Of a stretch of 64,000 bases of DNA, positions 46,680 through 58,818 are shown one piece after another. The position numbers were made by a program, and so were the translations under genes. The stretch spans positions 11,074,191 to 11,138,190 of the forward strand of contig CM036223.1 in the NCBI GenBank assembly GCA_020631735.1. Direction: 5' to 3'. The notes beneath the pieces were generated by a model that saw only the letters and a list, made by a program, of their open reading frames with translations, had not been told where the DNA came from and made no database searches. Within the stretch, counting starts at the first letter, position 1. The number at the start of each line of letters is the position of its first letter. This stretch comes from Saccharum officinarum. Taxonomy: Eukaryota > Streptophyta > Magnoliopsida > Poales > Poaceae.

Positions 46680-47215
46680 TACTCTCTTCTTACCACTCTG
46701 GTTTGCTGCTCTGATGATATGAAGATATATTCCAGTATTGTGAATTTTGTATTTGGCCACACCTTATCTTTTGAAACACATAATTTCTGTCTGAATGATG
46801 ACTGCCTGTCATTCTTGCACTTTGCAAACTCACTTGTGAGATTCATATACATTCCTCTGCTGGTTTGTTGGTTTTTATATTTACATACCCTTTTGATCAA
46901 AATGAATATATCACCGGCCAATTGGTGGATGAATTGCTCAATTGGAAATTCTTAATGTACCCAGTTAAGAATCAATCGTGAATATAAATAACAAGAAATT
47001 CTTAATGTACCCATGTTTGACTGCATTATTATTTCCTCTGCTCTCTTCTCCTTGCATTGTGATTGTGAGACCGAGAGAGAGGGGAGAGGAGTGGAGTGAT
47101 CATAATTCATACATGCATGCAGATCACTGCATTGAACAAGAATGAACAAATGAAGAATGTGTGGTGTGGTGGATGGATCATGGATGGCTTTTTGTTGTTG
47201 TCATGTTATTAATTA

Positions 47216-47602
47216 TTACTGGGCGGACGGAGCTTCAGAGGTGGGGCAATGGCGGCCTAGGACTTTGCACTCCAGCTTGTTCTTGCCCTTGGAGATGCCT
47301 GCCATCACGGTGTGCAGCCCCGCCTTGGCCTTGGCGCCTATCGTCGTCTTGTGGCTTGGTTCCTCGCTTGCTGGCACTGGTGCCGGAGCTCCGTCGCCGC
47401 CGCCGCCGCCGCCTCCTGTCGTGTCCTCGTCCGCCACCGCTGGCGCATCAGCTTCCGGTGCATCAGCATCCGCAACCGCCGGCGCCGCTGACCCCTCCTC
47501 CTCTGCCGTGGCAGCCAGGGAATGCTCCATTGCTGCCGCCAGGAGCGCCACCAGCAGCGCCAATGCGACCAAGGACGGCGTCCTCCATGATGCCTTGCCC
47601 AT
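47216..47602 (-). CDS. Small secreted Ala-rich acidic protein, unknown function
   Basis: A 128-residue single-exon frame on minus starting MGKASWRTPSLVALALLVAL. Residues about 10-30 form a strong signal peptide, likely cleaved near SLAATA. The mature part begins with an acidic AP/ADAPEADAP segment, followed by a Gly run (GGGGGGGDGAPAPVPAS) and a basic C-terminal domain (KTTIGAKAKAGLHTVMAGIS, KGKNKLECKVLGRHCP) with two Cys seven apart. I chose this Met over one 26 codons upstream because it starts the signal peptide. A TATA-like CATTATTTATAG lies about 90 bp upstream on minus (near 47684-47696). Ala/Pro acidic segments recall arabinogalactan-like secreted proteins, but no known family is recognised. 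High GC and unbroken frame support a gene. Confidence 0.65.
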   Translation of the reverse strand: MGKASWRTPSLVALALLVALLAAAMEHSLAATAEEEGSAAPAVADADAPEADAPAVADEDTTGGGGGGGDGAPAPVPASEEPSHKTTIGAKAKAGLHTVMAGISKGKNKLECKVLGRHCPTSEAPSAQ

Positions 47603-47683
47603 CGCCGTCCGTCGACGTACTGTTGTGTTAGATGTTTTTCTTGGATCACCGGAAGTGATGGAGGAATGCGACACTACCAATCT

Positions 47684-47696
47684 TCTATAAATAATG
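47684..47696 (-). promoter_or_regulatory. TATA-like box for the secreted-protein gene
   Basis: Plus strand CTATAAATAATG, i.e. TTATTTATAG on minus, about 85-90 bp before the start codon at 47602. Composition and distance fit a plant TATA box; there is no experimental support. Confidence 0.45.
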
Positions 47697-47787
47697 TCAT
47701 TACTGCTAAAAAGCAGATGGTGCAGAGCCGCTATGCTGTGTTTAGGAACTCTATTAATAAAATTTTTGTTGGATGCTATCTTTAGGA

Positions 47788-47792
<5 letters not shown>

Positions 47793-47879
<87 letters not shown>
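47793..47879. repeat. (TA)n microsatellite, 87 bp
   Basis: About 43 TA units. It forms the left border of the unclassified element; the other border is the (TA)n at 56199-56257. Confidence 0.95.
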
Positions 47880-47885
<6 letters not shown>

Positions 47886-48049
47886 TTACAGCCACCTCTA
47901 TTTACGATAATTTCATATACTAATTTACGACAATGTCAGTATATATTTACAATAGTTGAATTACTATAACACGTGAGGATATTTACCATAATGTTATAGT
48001 AAATCACATAGTAAGTAGTTACTATGATCTCATAAATTAGCATAGCAAT

Positions 48050-49085
48050 TATCGTAGTGGCTACGGAATATCGGAGGCAGTGCGGCTCTGGTCCCCGTGC
48101 GCACGTCGTCATCGTTCCCATGCCACCGTCGGCGGCGGCCCTGCTCGCGTGGTGCGAATCGGCGGCGTGTGAGGGGCGACGCGTAGGCAGGGCGTGGCGG
48201 CTGCCAGCAGCCGAGCCGCTAGGGAGAGTGGCGGCCAGGAGCTCCACGGCCCGTCCGACGCCATCGAGCCGAAGGATTAGGCAGCCAAGAAGCCCGACAC
48301 GAAGAGGTGGCGGAGCGCCGAAGGAGTAGGCCATCAACGCCATGGATCCGGGGCCGGCATCACTCGACCTCGACCTCCCCGCGGCGACGGCGCGGCCACC
48401 CCGTGCGGCGGATGGCAGCGGCGCGCCCTCCCCGCGGCTCGACCAGGCACGGCGGGTGCTGCCTGCCCTGCGCGGCACACGGTCTGGCGGACGACGACGA
48501 CAGCCTGACGGAGCGCATCCACCATTCCTGACGGTGGCCTGAGCGCCCGTTCTCCTCTCGGCCGTGGCCGCGGCGCCCCTCCTTTCCCCGACCCGCAGCG
48601 GCGCGCGCCCTCCCCTTCTCCGACCCGCAGCGGTGACGGCGACTGTCCCCCACCGGTGGCGGCGCCGGCGTCCTCTCATGCCTGCCTCCAGATCGAGCAG
48701 TGCCACCGTCATCTCCCATCACGCCGGCAGCAGCAGCCCCTTCCCCCGCCACCAGCAGCAGCGGCCCCTTCGGCTGGCCCGTGCCACTGGCGCTGCCCCT
48801 GCCAGACAGGGGCAGCAACGCCGGCGCCGGCATAGGCACCGTCATCGACTGCGAGGGGCCTCTGGCGGGCCTGATGACTTGCGGTGACTTCATTACATGC
48901 AGATGCCGACGCCCACCGGCGAGTGCTGCTCCGGCCTCAGGCGTTCCTCCGCACGTCGAGCGCCGCGGCGGCTACCGGAAGAGGCGACCACGCGCTCCAC
49001 TGCCTGTGCCCAGTGATCCTGGGAGACGTCAACAAGGTCCTACGAGAAGCCGTATAGTAAAAATTGCTCAGTACGTCGAGTAGTT
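48050..49085. other. GC-rich block, possible captured gene sequence
   Basis: About 1 kb with CpG-rich composition and long overlapping frames on both strands in several registers, the pattern of composition and not of selection. No protein domain recognised. It could be captured exon sequence, as in Pack-type elements, or simply the element's own core. Confidence 0.35.
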
Positions 49086-52000
49086 ATTCCAAACATATAT
49101 ATGCATATACTGATACTGTTTCTTTATAAGGCTCTTGTGATTGAATTATTTGCTGCATCGGTGCGGATAGTCTCACCTAGGAAACAAATTGTAGAAAATT
49201 CTTCGGTCTTACTCATAATCTAACGTGGATTTCATTGCTTATTTATATGTTTCTTGAGCTAACCGTGTAAGCAAGCAATCGTTGATTTTTGTTTGAACAA
49301 GAAGGCTTATTTGTCATAATCTAATCTTTCGCTGCACACCGTTAGTTATTCATATTTCTTTTTATATATTGTTGGAACCAAATTCTATGCATTATTGGAG
49401 CATATTTCTATATATTGTCGGAACAGATTTCTATACATTATTGTTGGCTACAGATGATGCGGCATCACTGCTTGCTGAGAATCTCCTCAAGCCCTCCCCA
49501 ACCACGAGTGGCGTTCCTTGGCGTCTCCAACCCGGCCTTCCCGTCGGCAGCGGCTCGGCCCCATTAGCAACTGGGCTTCTTCCGTCTCCAACGGAAGCTG
49601 GTAGCGCAGCCGACATGTGGGTACGGCGGGCCTCGGCTGTAGCGCATCCGGCACGGACAGCACCCCAGCAGCGCAGCATGGTCACGAACAAAATTTTTGT
49701 TTCACAGCATGCATAACGAAGTTTCTATACATACTTAAGTTGTCTCAAATGCATGCTCTCCGTGGCACAGTGAGCAGTACACATTGCATACTTGTGTTGT
49801 CGAATTTTTCTTGTTTTTGATGGAAGCTAGTTCATGCTCATGTTAATTTTCCATACGACTAAATAGCAAGCAAACAAGTACGGTTTTCTATGCAATATTG
49901 ACACGTCCATTTAGAGACAAATTGTTTCTGGGCTTGCATACATAAATTTCTATGCATAGTAATTATGATTCAATGCAGGTTTCTAAAAAATCAGATAAAT
50001 AATGATTCTCGTAGTTTCTTTTCATGTACTTTGATTTTTTATTTCTTTGCTTCTTGAGCCAACTTGTGTAAGCAAGAAATCATCTAGAATTCTATACACT
50101 GTTGGAGTACATTTTATACATTGTTGGAACATAATTTTATACATTTTTGGAACACATTTATATTTAATGTTTGAATACATTTCTATACATTGTATTAACA
50201 GTTATCCATGCATTCTTGGAAGACTTATATACATCATTGGATGTCATTTCTATACGTTATTGTTACAAATTTCTATTCTTGGCCGCCCGCTGCTATTCTT
50301 GGCCGCTGGAGTAATTCAAAGCTGAACATGCATGTAATATCGCCTCTCCATTCAATCTTTAGCCGATGCCCTTTGGAATTCTGTGCATCACAACATATAT
50401 TTCGATTTAGTTACTAGTAGTTAGCAACATATGTCTTTTGCAACTATTTTTATGCAATATGAAGAGCTAGCAATGCAAGCAAGCATGTTTCATATGCCTT
50501 TTTCTACCTGTCAACATGTCCCTAATTATTTTCTATGCACATCTTAAATTTTCTAGTATTTGCATTAATGTGAGTTTCTGTTCTAGCATTAGTTAGTTTC
50601 TATGCATATAAGTTGATAAATGAAGAGGTCTAAAATTATTTGTTTTTTTATGAAACTACATGTATGAGGCAAAACTTTTATGACAAGAGGCTAAAATTAC
50701 CCGTTATCTTGTGAAACTACATGAACAAGCGTGGTGCGAATCGGCGGTGGTGTGGCGCGATGAAGGACGTCTACCATACCATAGGTCCTCTTTCAATTTT
50801 TTACTCTAAAATTATACGGTATCTTGCATAGATACACTTTCTACGACTATTATCATTGTTTTTTTATGCGAATACATGTTTATGATGTTCGTGCTAGTAA
50901 CATGCTTATCCGTTGTCTACTCTTCAAATAAGATTTGTATGAATTTGATGTTGATTATTTATGCTTCACTAAAATACAAAACAATGAAAAAAAGGGATCT
51001 AACTACGGTAAGATCAAAGAATTTTAAATTTTCTATGCCATGTTTAAACAATTTTTATGTGTAGATCTAGTGACTGGCGGTGACTCCATCCTGGTAGCAG
51101 TGGACCTCTTGCGGAGCCCCCTCCTATGTCAGTGCCAGCCACGACTCCATGAATTTTCTATGTCATGTTTTATTCATGCTTAGTTTACATAGGATTCTAT
51201 GTTTAGTTTGCATAGGTTTTATTCATGCTTAGTTTGTATAGGATTCTATGCTTTGCATAGGTTTTAACACCAGTTAAAATCAAATTTCCAAGAAGTCATT
51301 GATATCTATGCTTATGTGCATTTTGCACATGTTGTGTATTATATGCTTATATGCACAATGCTCATAGGATTCAAAGTTCAAATGCTTTCTATGTAATAAA
51401 CCAAAAGATTCTATGAAAGAAACATATTTCTATGCCTTACTGTTGTAAGCTTGCTTGTCCTGCTAAAACATGTTTCTATGTCTTTGTTGTGATGTAGGAT
51501 GGTTGAAATGGATTCCTCCATTTGGTGTGAGATCAACGGTGGCTCAATCATAAGGATATGGCTCGTGACGTCCATGACTTTCTTGGTTTTTGCGGCGGTG
51601 GCATAGTATGATCTTTGATATAGTTGAGGGGTTAATGTAAAATGTTGATAACTCGTTTAGTTGATTGCTCACTCATAAGAACAAATTTATATACATTCTT
51701 GAGCATTTATATGTGCACTTGTACATAGTTATATACCTGGTTGGAGCACTCTTCTATGTATTGTTATAATACTTCGACATACATTGTTGGAATAATTATC
51801 TGTACGCTTTCTACATAATTCTATATATTATTGCTGGTATTAATTTTATACATTGTTGGTACACAATTCTATACATTGCGAGAGCAGTCTTCTGTGCCAG
51901 GCGGAATGTCTATCTCGTGGAGATGTTTCTATGTGTTAACAAAAATAACTTTTATTCATCCAAACATTAAATTCTATGCAACGTCTGCACCATATCTCGT

Positions 52001-52241
52001 GGAGAGGTTTCAAATTTTGTAGCATTATAATGGTTCCTATACTTGTGTCTTCAAGATTCTATGTGCCAGACCGCTCCAGAAGAATCACAGAACCTCTATG
52101 CGAATAAGATTCAAATTTCAAATTCTATAGTAAAAAGTATATAGTTTTCTATGCTTGCATCCATGGAATTGTACGCAAGGTCGGTGCTAAAAAATTTTAC
52201 GCACATCTTAAACAGTGATTCTATGTATCCAATTGGCATTC

Positions 52242-55200
52242 TGTCACACCCGGTTTTCTAAAGAACAAAACCAGGCTAATCATATGTGTGCCCAGGAAGT
52301 CCACACATATGCCAGAATGAAAAAGTATCAGAAACAATGTAATTATATAACGTATACATAACTATATTAACACTTACATCAGAGTATCGCGGAACGGTGA
52401 CTAAACTTCGGGCTCCATTCTTCTCAGGGACGGCTGACTGGGGGTAACATATGCCTATCACTTCTACTAGTCTTCTGGAAACTCCACTACACCTTTGTCC
52501 TTCTTCCGAGTAGCATCTTACTACACACTGGAGTGTTGGGGAAATAGCAAGAGTGAGTCCATGTCGAACTCAACAAGTATAACACAGGGTTCATGAGGCT
52601 CAAAAAGGCTAGACACTGTTTGACTGCGTTTAGCTTTTAATCATCATATAATTAGCAATTGAGTAGCATCAAAGTAATCCAATCCCATTAATGAATCAAT
52701 GATCAATTGTAATAAGGATAATGAATAGCATTAACATGAGCATAATAATAATCAACAATAATTAAGCATGATATAATAATGGTGTTCAACTATTCTGTAA
52801 GAATCCCCAAGGCCGCTCGTATCCGTGAGCACGGCTAGTATACCAGTTTTTAACTCTGCGCAGAGGTGTACACTTTCACTGTAAGTCATGATTTCCAAAT
52901 GAGTGGGGAGATCAAGCCCAAACACCCGAGAACCATATAAAGCCACTCAAAAGTTCGTCTAACAAGTTAGGGCCATTAGATTTCACTCGGCAGGCAGATG
53001 TAGAACCCCCTTCCCTGTGGCACAACAACCGCAGCCTATACACACTAGGCCAGGGGCTCGGACTACACCCAACATGGCAAGCCATTCTTACGCCATTTAA
53101 GGTAACCTCTAACAAGCTAGAAAAGGTCTCTTGAACAACTAGAGCCAGAGCCATATAGCCCTCACAGCTGTACTGTATATCCCGGTTATCACTTACAGGT
53201 AAGTCCTTATGGAGAGAAACCAGAGCATCAAAATAATACACATGCTCTAGCCCCCTTTTAACAATAATAAAATCATCTTAATAGTTGATTGCTTAATCCA
53301 TTAATCAAATTACAAGATCATTGTTCTTAGTTTAAGCACTAGCAATAGCTACCCATATGCATTCCCAAGGTTGTCAAGGAATCAAGATAACAATCACTAA
53401 GTTATAATCTCTAAGGTTGTCAAGGTAAGCACATGCATATGTATGATAATTCAATGTATAGGTAACAAGGATAGTCCTGTGTTATACTTGCCTTAATCAA
53501 AGCTTTCCAAGTGATACTGCTGACTTGGTTCAAAGTAATACTCCGAATCGTCCAGATACTGCTCACCTTCTATACTCGATCGTCAAGCATCAACACACAA
53601 TCATCCGAGCATACACAAAGCAAACAAAGAGACATAATTAAAACAATACACCAACAGTAGCAAAACAGTATAAAAAGTTTGTAAAACTCTTCTACACGTT
53701 ACTACAATCACACAAACGTAAAGATCACAAAATTCGGATTTAAAACGTGAAAGTTATGAATTTTCTAAGATTTCCTATAGATAAATAATTATTTTAATAT
53801 AAACTCGAAAATTAAACTTTCCAAACCTACTGTACAACTATACTAACATGTAGAGCTCGCAAATACGAACCTAACGCAACTTGAACGGGTCAAATCGGAG
53901 TTAAAACGAAGAAACGGTGAGGATCCATTATTGATTGTAAGTGGTGTATTTCTATAGTATGGTTGGATTTGTTTTTCTATAAGAAAACGGCCATATAACA
54001 AATACGTGATGTCATGTGATGTCATCAAGCTAACTGGAATAGCTAACTGGAGCAGGGAGCACGCACGGCGCACGACAACAACTGATGATCGTATAGGAGC
54101 TCAACAAAGCTAGCAGGGTGCAAGTCAAGAAGGGAAAACTAACCGGAGGCGTGCGGAGGTCCTCACCGATGCCAGATGAGGAACAGCGATGTCGGCGTTG
54201 AAGCAGACAGCGGCGAGATCGGGTTTCACAAGCGGCTCCTCCAACTGATCGGAGATGTGTGATCCTATCCGACTGTTCCATGAGCGGTGACATACGTGAT
54301 CTGCATTGCTGCCTGGTTCGCTACGGCCGGTTGATGATTATTGACCATGGATCTCAGTATTTTCTGGCGTTGACGGATGAGACGATGATGGCCGCAGAGA
54401 GCGTAGGGTTCCGGTGGACTGCAGTGCTTGGCCAGTGGATACGTATGGCTTTCCAGTCATGCATGACGGCTTTGGTTCTCCTCGATCTGAGTGCGCAGCA
54501 ACAATTCACCACTTCACGGATAGCACCCAGCCAATGAAATCTCGATTCGCGTGGAAGAGCTAGCTGCGACAAATTTTCCTCTGACTAGAACACGACAGCA
54601 GCAAGTTGATTTCTGCTACTCCCGCCGTGCGGCAGCAGGAACCCAATTGCTTCTGTACATGGATCAGGCTTCGCCTCCACCGACTCGATTAGGACTCCGC
54701 CTTGGACTGACGCTAGACGTCGAGTCGCCTACTGTAGGGCAACTGCATGGACGGCAACAGCGACGGAACGAAAACGACGCGGCTCGGTAGAGGAGTCGTC
54801 GGAGTTGGCCGGCGGGGACACGAGAGAAAATTATATTTTACTACACGAGAGATTTCTCAAACTAGGGGTTCCTCATACAGTAGTTTTGGTGTGCTTTGCC
54901 CAAGGGATAGGTACGTATATATAGGGAGGAAAACTCTCCACCTTCACATCAACTAGCAATATGGTACTAATTGATGTTGTACCCTCCACCTCCACTAATA
55001 GGCTTAAATAGACATTAAGGCCCATTAGTAATTAAATGCATTAGCCTTAGAGATCATGGGCTTTGAGCGTTGGGGTAAAATGAGAGATTTATTATTTTCG
55101 GAATTAATTAATTTCATGGATAAAATAATTCTAGAAAAGTCCAGAATTATTATTTGAGCCATGAAAAATACTCCGAAAGCTCCAAAAATTCAGAGAAAAT

Positions 55201-55580
55201 TTCCAGAGACGTTATGGAACATGAGGAACCCAAATAAAGTATTTGGAGCTCATGAAAAGATTGATGAAGAGATCAAGGAAAAAGATTAAGCTCACGGAAA
55301 TTGAAATTTTAAATCCAGAAAATGCCAAAAAAAAATTCCGGTGAGAAGTAAACGTCGTCCTATGGTATTTTGAAAATAATAGCACTCACCAACACCAAAG
55401 ACAAGCATCACACAAACACCACATTATCAAATTAATATGAAAAAGTTTAAAACCACAATTATCTATATTTAAATTAGCAGCAACTTAACTTATCTAATAA
55501 ATTTATTCAAATATTGAAATTATTTATTTTATTTAGTATTTTTCATGCACAACCCAAAATAGGAAATTTTGGGTGTGACA
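52242..55580 (-). mobile_element. Solo LTR, 3.34 kb, with perfect TSD
   Basis: Starts TGTCACACCC and ends GGGTGTGACA (10-bp perfect inverted ends), flanked by CATTC at 52237-52241 and 55581-55585. No internal coding region. In minus sense, phrases such as CTTGTTGAGTTCGACATGG and GACTCACTCTTGCTATTTCC (near 52540-52580) are like the 3' part of large grass LTRs, so I place it on minus. A TATATATAGGGAGG stretch near 54915 may hold its promoter. Its right-hand 170 bp are also present at 3240-3409. Confidence 0.9.
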
Positions 55581-56197
55581 CATTCAAGTGTCATGATTCA
55601 AATTTTAAATTTTTAGACAAGACGAGATCGTCTCCATGTTTTTAAGCTCTACTCACAAGATTGTATGCTTAGAGGAAAGTGTTTTGTACGTTTCTATGCA
55701 TCTTGACAAATGATTCTATGCATCTAATCAGCCATCACGTGCCATGATTCAAATTTCAAAATTTTAAAAAATATATTCACAATAGTTCTTGAATCATGCA
55801 CAAAAATGTTAGGAGTTCAATGGTGAAAACCGTTTTAGAATTGAAAGCTTCGTTGAGAAATTATCGTGAACAAATAGAAGAGATTAGAATTGATGCATCC
55901 ATGCATGCATGTGTCAGCTTGTGTCAGCCTGTGTCAGGGGCAATTACGTGGAACATCTAGCTCGCGGAAAGATTTTTATACGGTAATGAATTGATTTTAA
56001 TTCATTCAACGACTAATTTCTATGCAACATCGCGACCAAAACTTTTGTGCACAACTTAACTTGGATTTATATGCATCCGATTGGTTAGGTCTGCAGTGGT
56101 CCCCATTCACGCACGCGTCAGCTCTGCTGATCTGAATGGGTGGGCTGGCTAGGACCTGCGCGCGTCAGCTTCGCGGGGGGCTAGGTGGGGTGGTTGG

Positions 56198-56198
<1 letters not shown>

Positions 56199-56262
<64 letters not shown>

Positions 56263-57398
56263 TAGAGGAAAGGAAGGAAGGAAACATACTGAATATGACA
56301 TTATTCTTTTAGTTTAGCAGTTTGCAACCATACATGCATATATGTCGTCAGAGCTTATGCTGCCATGCCATCAGATCATCATTGTGAAAGTGAAATATGC
56401 TGCAGATGGAAAGAGAGATTCAACTGAAGACAACACATTTCACGTTATCGAAACCAAAAGGCAGAAAGTGAGATGCACGGTGCTCCTGCTCCTGCTCCTG
56501 CTCCACAAGGGGGAGGAGAGCTGGGTGGGAGCCGTATATAATGTAGTATACTGTACATGGGTTGGCTTGCTCTTATTAGTCTTAGCCTTATCTTCACACA
56601 AGCTAGCTACCACCGTTCAGCTTCAGTCATATCATCCTTTAGTGGTGAACAAGAATCGTCTCATCATCATCATATATAGGAGAAAGGTAGTGGACGATTA
56701 TATACGTCTTGATCAGTCACGTCTACACAACAAGTATTTATTATGTAAACTAAAAAAGAAAACAAACATAAGGGACTCCCTTTTCTAATTCTTCAAAAGT
56801 ATATCCTTTTGAAAGTGTACATATATACTCACTCCATGTACAAACAACCATCCCTTTAACTTGTCATAGTTTATTAAATGGTTAGTTAGTCAATTCAAAT
56901 AATGTTAAGAGTGTAATAAATTTTCCATCAAAATTAGGTACTTTGAGAACAACATATATACACACTTATAATTGGTTTCATTCTCTCGTGCAGTATGTAT
57001 ATCTATACCTATGTAGAAGCAACCAAATATCAAACTTTTGAACAGTGAAGTCAAAGTTATCAAATAATGTTTTTAAAGGAGAGAGTAATGTTTTTAAAGG
57101 AGAGAGTATTTAATTTTGTAAGAGGCAGATGGATGCATGAGAAATTAAGTAGCTGCCTGAGATGGTTGTAGTTGGGGACATTGAATTGAGTTGATTATTA
57201 TTGTTTATGATAGCATGCAAGCATGACCTAACTAATGATATGGACGGATCTATGGTCCTCCTAATAACTCTCATGCATGTCTTGTATAGCATTTGGCTAT
57301 GGTAGAGTGTAGGTAAAACCATAAAAGGGAGACACTTTGAATATCCACACCTGCGGTCTCCATAACACAAATTTTAACACTACAATTTCTCCTTCATA
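56199..57398. other. (TA)n tract and intergenic DNA, right arm
   Basis: Begins with the (TA)n microsatellite (56199-56257) and continues as the mirror of 1419-2560. A 148-codon frame at 56342-56788 is not kept in the left arm because of a one-base indel, has a low-complexity Leu run and is not called as a gene. Confidence 0.5.
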
Positions 57399-57629
57399 CT
57401 TCCTTCGTCTCGAAAAAGAATGTAATTCTCACTTTCCAAGGACCAAATCTATATAAAAAGATACTAATTTCTATGATGTCGAATAAGTACCATTGAAGTG
57501 AAATATGTACGTCCATAATAAACTTATTTATAGACATAAATGTTAATACTATTATCTATAAATTTGGTCAAATTTAACAAAGTTTGACTACCTCAAAACC
57601 TAGAATTATTATTATTATTATTATTATTA

Positions 57630-57677
<48 letters not shown>

Positions 57678-57830
57678 GTACTTTTAGTTATTAGAGACAT
57701 AAAACTTTTGAATTTATTTCGTTGAATCTCATTATACCCTTAATCACAAAGTAATTGATAATAAAAGTTCCAGTATGTAGGTTAATTACACGAAACCCAA
57801 ATATCACTCTACTTCTATGACGGGAGGGAG
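57399..57830. mobile_element. Stowaway-like MITE (right arm)
   Basis: Mirror of 988-1418, TA-flanked, with CTTCCTTCGTCTCG and GACGGGAGGGAG ends and the (TAA)n tract inside (about 57607-57674 as ATT/TTA). Confidence 0.75.
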
Positions 57831-58341
57831 TAACATTTGGGAAAGTAGATAATTTTGCTAATTTCTTTTGCGTAAAAGATAATTTTGCTAATTAACTAGT
57901 CAAAATACTCAAAGAATGGATCTAAACACACACACACACAACGTACTGTTCACTACGATATATATAGCAGCTAACATATATATGCTTCTACATTTGCTAG
58001 TTGTTACGAGAGAAATTAATCAATTATAGAAGCTTGGAGAAGGCAAGTAAAAAAAGTACCTGAAGAAAGAAAGAGTTGGTCCGATCCTTTTATTTGCAAG
58101 GGGCGGGGCAAAAAAAAAAACAAAGGCTTTACATATCCACTTTACTACATACACGACCCTCTAGTTGCCGATGAAGGACAGAGAGGAGTCAGAAGTAGGA
58201 AGACATGTATGCATGATGTAGTAATACAGATGCATTGAAAGAAAGAAGCGAATGAAGAAGAGGAGGAAATTAATGAAAAGACGATTGAATGAATCTACAA
58301 CAAGGTGGTGATCGAGATATTATATAGCTAGTCGTAGCTAG

Positions 58342-58554
58342 CTAGTTGCCGGTGGTGATGTGCACTCCGATGACGATGACGAAGAGGGTGATGAGCGCGA
58401 AGTAGATGACGGAGTGGACGAGGATGGAGATGGCGCTGGTCTGCAGGTTGCCGAACTCCACGAAATGGTGGCGGCCTGGGAGCTGGACGAGCAGCCCCGG
58501 CGAGAGGAGCACGAACAGCACCAGCCCGATCACCACGGGGCCCCAGTCCGACAT
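58342..58554 (-). CDS. DUF3339 family small membrane protein, right-arm copy
   Basis: Seventy residues, identical in protein sequence to the product of 265-477: MSDWGPVVIGLVLFVLLSPG, a short polar loop (VEFGNLQTS) and a second hydrophobic segment before HITTGN. Two membrane helices with short termini are expected; such proteins are thought to sit in endomembranes or plasma membrane, but function is undetermined. The gene has no intron in its coding part. It is followed on the same strand, 2.9 kb upstream, by a diverged paralogue at 61485-61697, forming a tandem family cluster. This copy is anchored in continuous sequence and is the one I would keep if the left arm proves redundant. Confidence 0.92.
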   Translation of the reverse strand: MSDWGPVVIGLVLFVLLSPGLLVQLPGRHHFVEFGNLQTSAISILVHSVIYFALITLFVIVIGVHITTGN

Positions 58555-58818
58555 CCTCCTCCTGATCTTTAGTATTTCACGAGCTTAGGCTTCTCGATCG
58601 GTCGATGATCGATCGCTTTACTATCTAGTACGTACTATTTAGCTAGCTAGCTAGTGTCTTGTTGACTTGTGGTTGGAGTAGTGGCTGGGGGAAGAAGGCC
58701 GAGCCGGAGATAGATATAGCATGCATGTGGCCTGCATGCTTTCGTTTGGTTTGCTGGTACAGTGCTCGCTCTAGCTATCTCTCGGCCATGCATGCTTTGC
58801 ATATTTGATTGCTATGAT

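Larger units (their letters stand above)
42421..46980. repeat. Tandem array of about 2 kb intron-like units
   Basis: The anchor TGTAGAATTCTGTNCCAAG recurs at 42441, 44633 and 46262, giving two full units (2192 and 1629 bp) and a partial third. A shorter phrase around CTGAAAGTCTGAGAATGGTG recurs at least seven times (42562, 42871, 43834, 44754, 45208, 45777, 46385), so an older, shorter repeat underlies the larger one. No exon-like segment is seen. Unit 1 carries two MITEs (43024-43360, 44121-44347) absent from unit 2; units 2 and 3 share a Stowaway that unit 1 lacks. Confidence 0.85.
47880..56198. mobile_element. Unclassified element flanked on both sides by (TA)n
   Basis: From TTTATTTTACAGCCACC at the left to TGGGGTGGTTGGC at the right; the right end reverse-complemented reads GCCAACCACCCCACC, with slight similarity to AGCCACCTC on the left. 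Removing the nested solo LTR leaves about 4.97 kb. A GC-rich core (48050-49080, 49480-49700) is set in AT-rich DNA with many TTCTATRCATTRTTGGAAC-like motifs (49380-49445, 50080-50280, 51690-51880) and TTCTATGC words, which continue on the far side of the solo LTR (55695-55725, 56028). This shared motif is why I join the two parts. No transposase is recognised. Rice Micron MITEs are known to sit in (TA)n, so a TA-repeat-targeting transposon is possible. Confidence 0.5.
55412..58818. repeat. Right arm of the 3.4 kb inverted duplication
   Basis: Reverse complement of 1-3409. Unlike the left arm it runs on without interruption on both sides: inward into the rest of the solo LTR and outward into unique DNA and the DUF3339 paralogue at 61485. 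It is therefore the better-anchored copy. Confidence 0.95.

Noticed and set aside
47936..48893. Long frames in the GC-rich core (258 and 177 codons)
   Set aside because: Overlapping frames on both strands with Arg/Ala-rich low-complexity products; no splice structure or recognised motif.
56342..56788. 148-codon frame starting MSSELMLPCHQ as a gene
   Set aside because: The left-arm copy carries a one-base difference that breaks the frame, it contains a low-complexity Leu run from a CTGCTC repeat, and no domain is recognisable.
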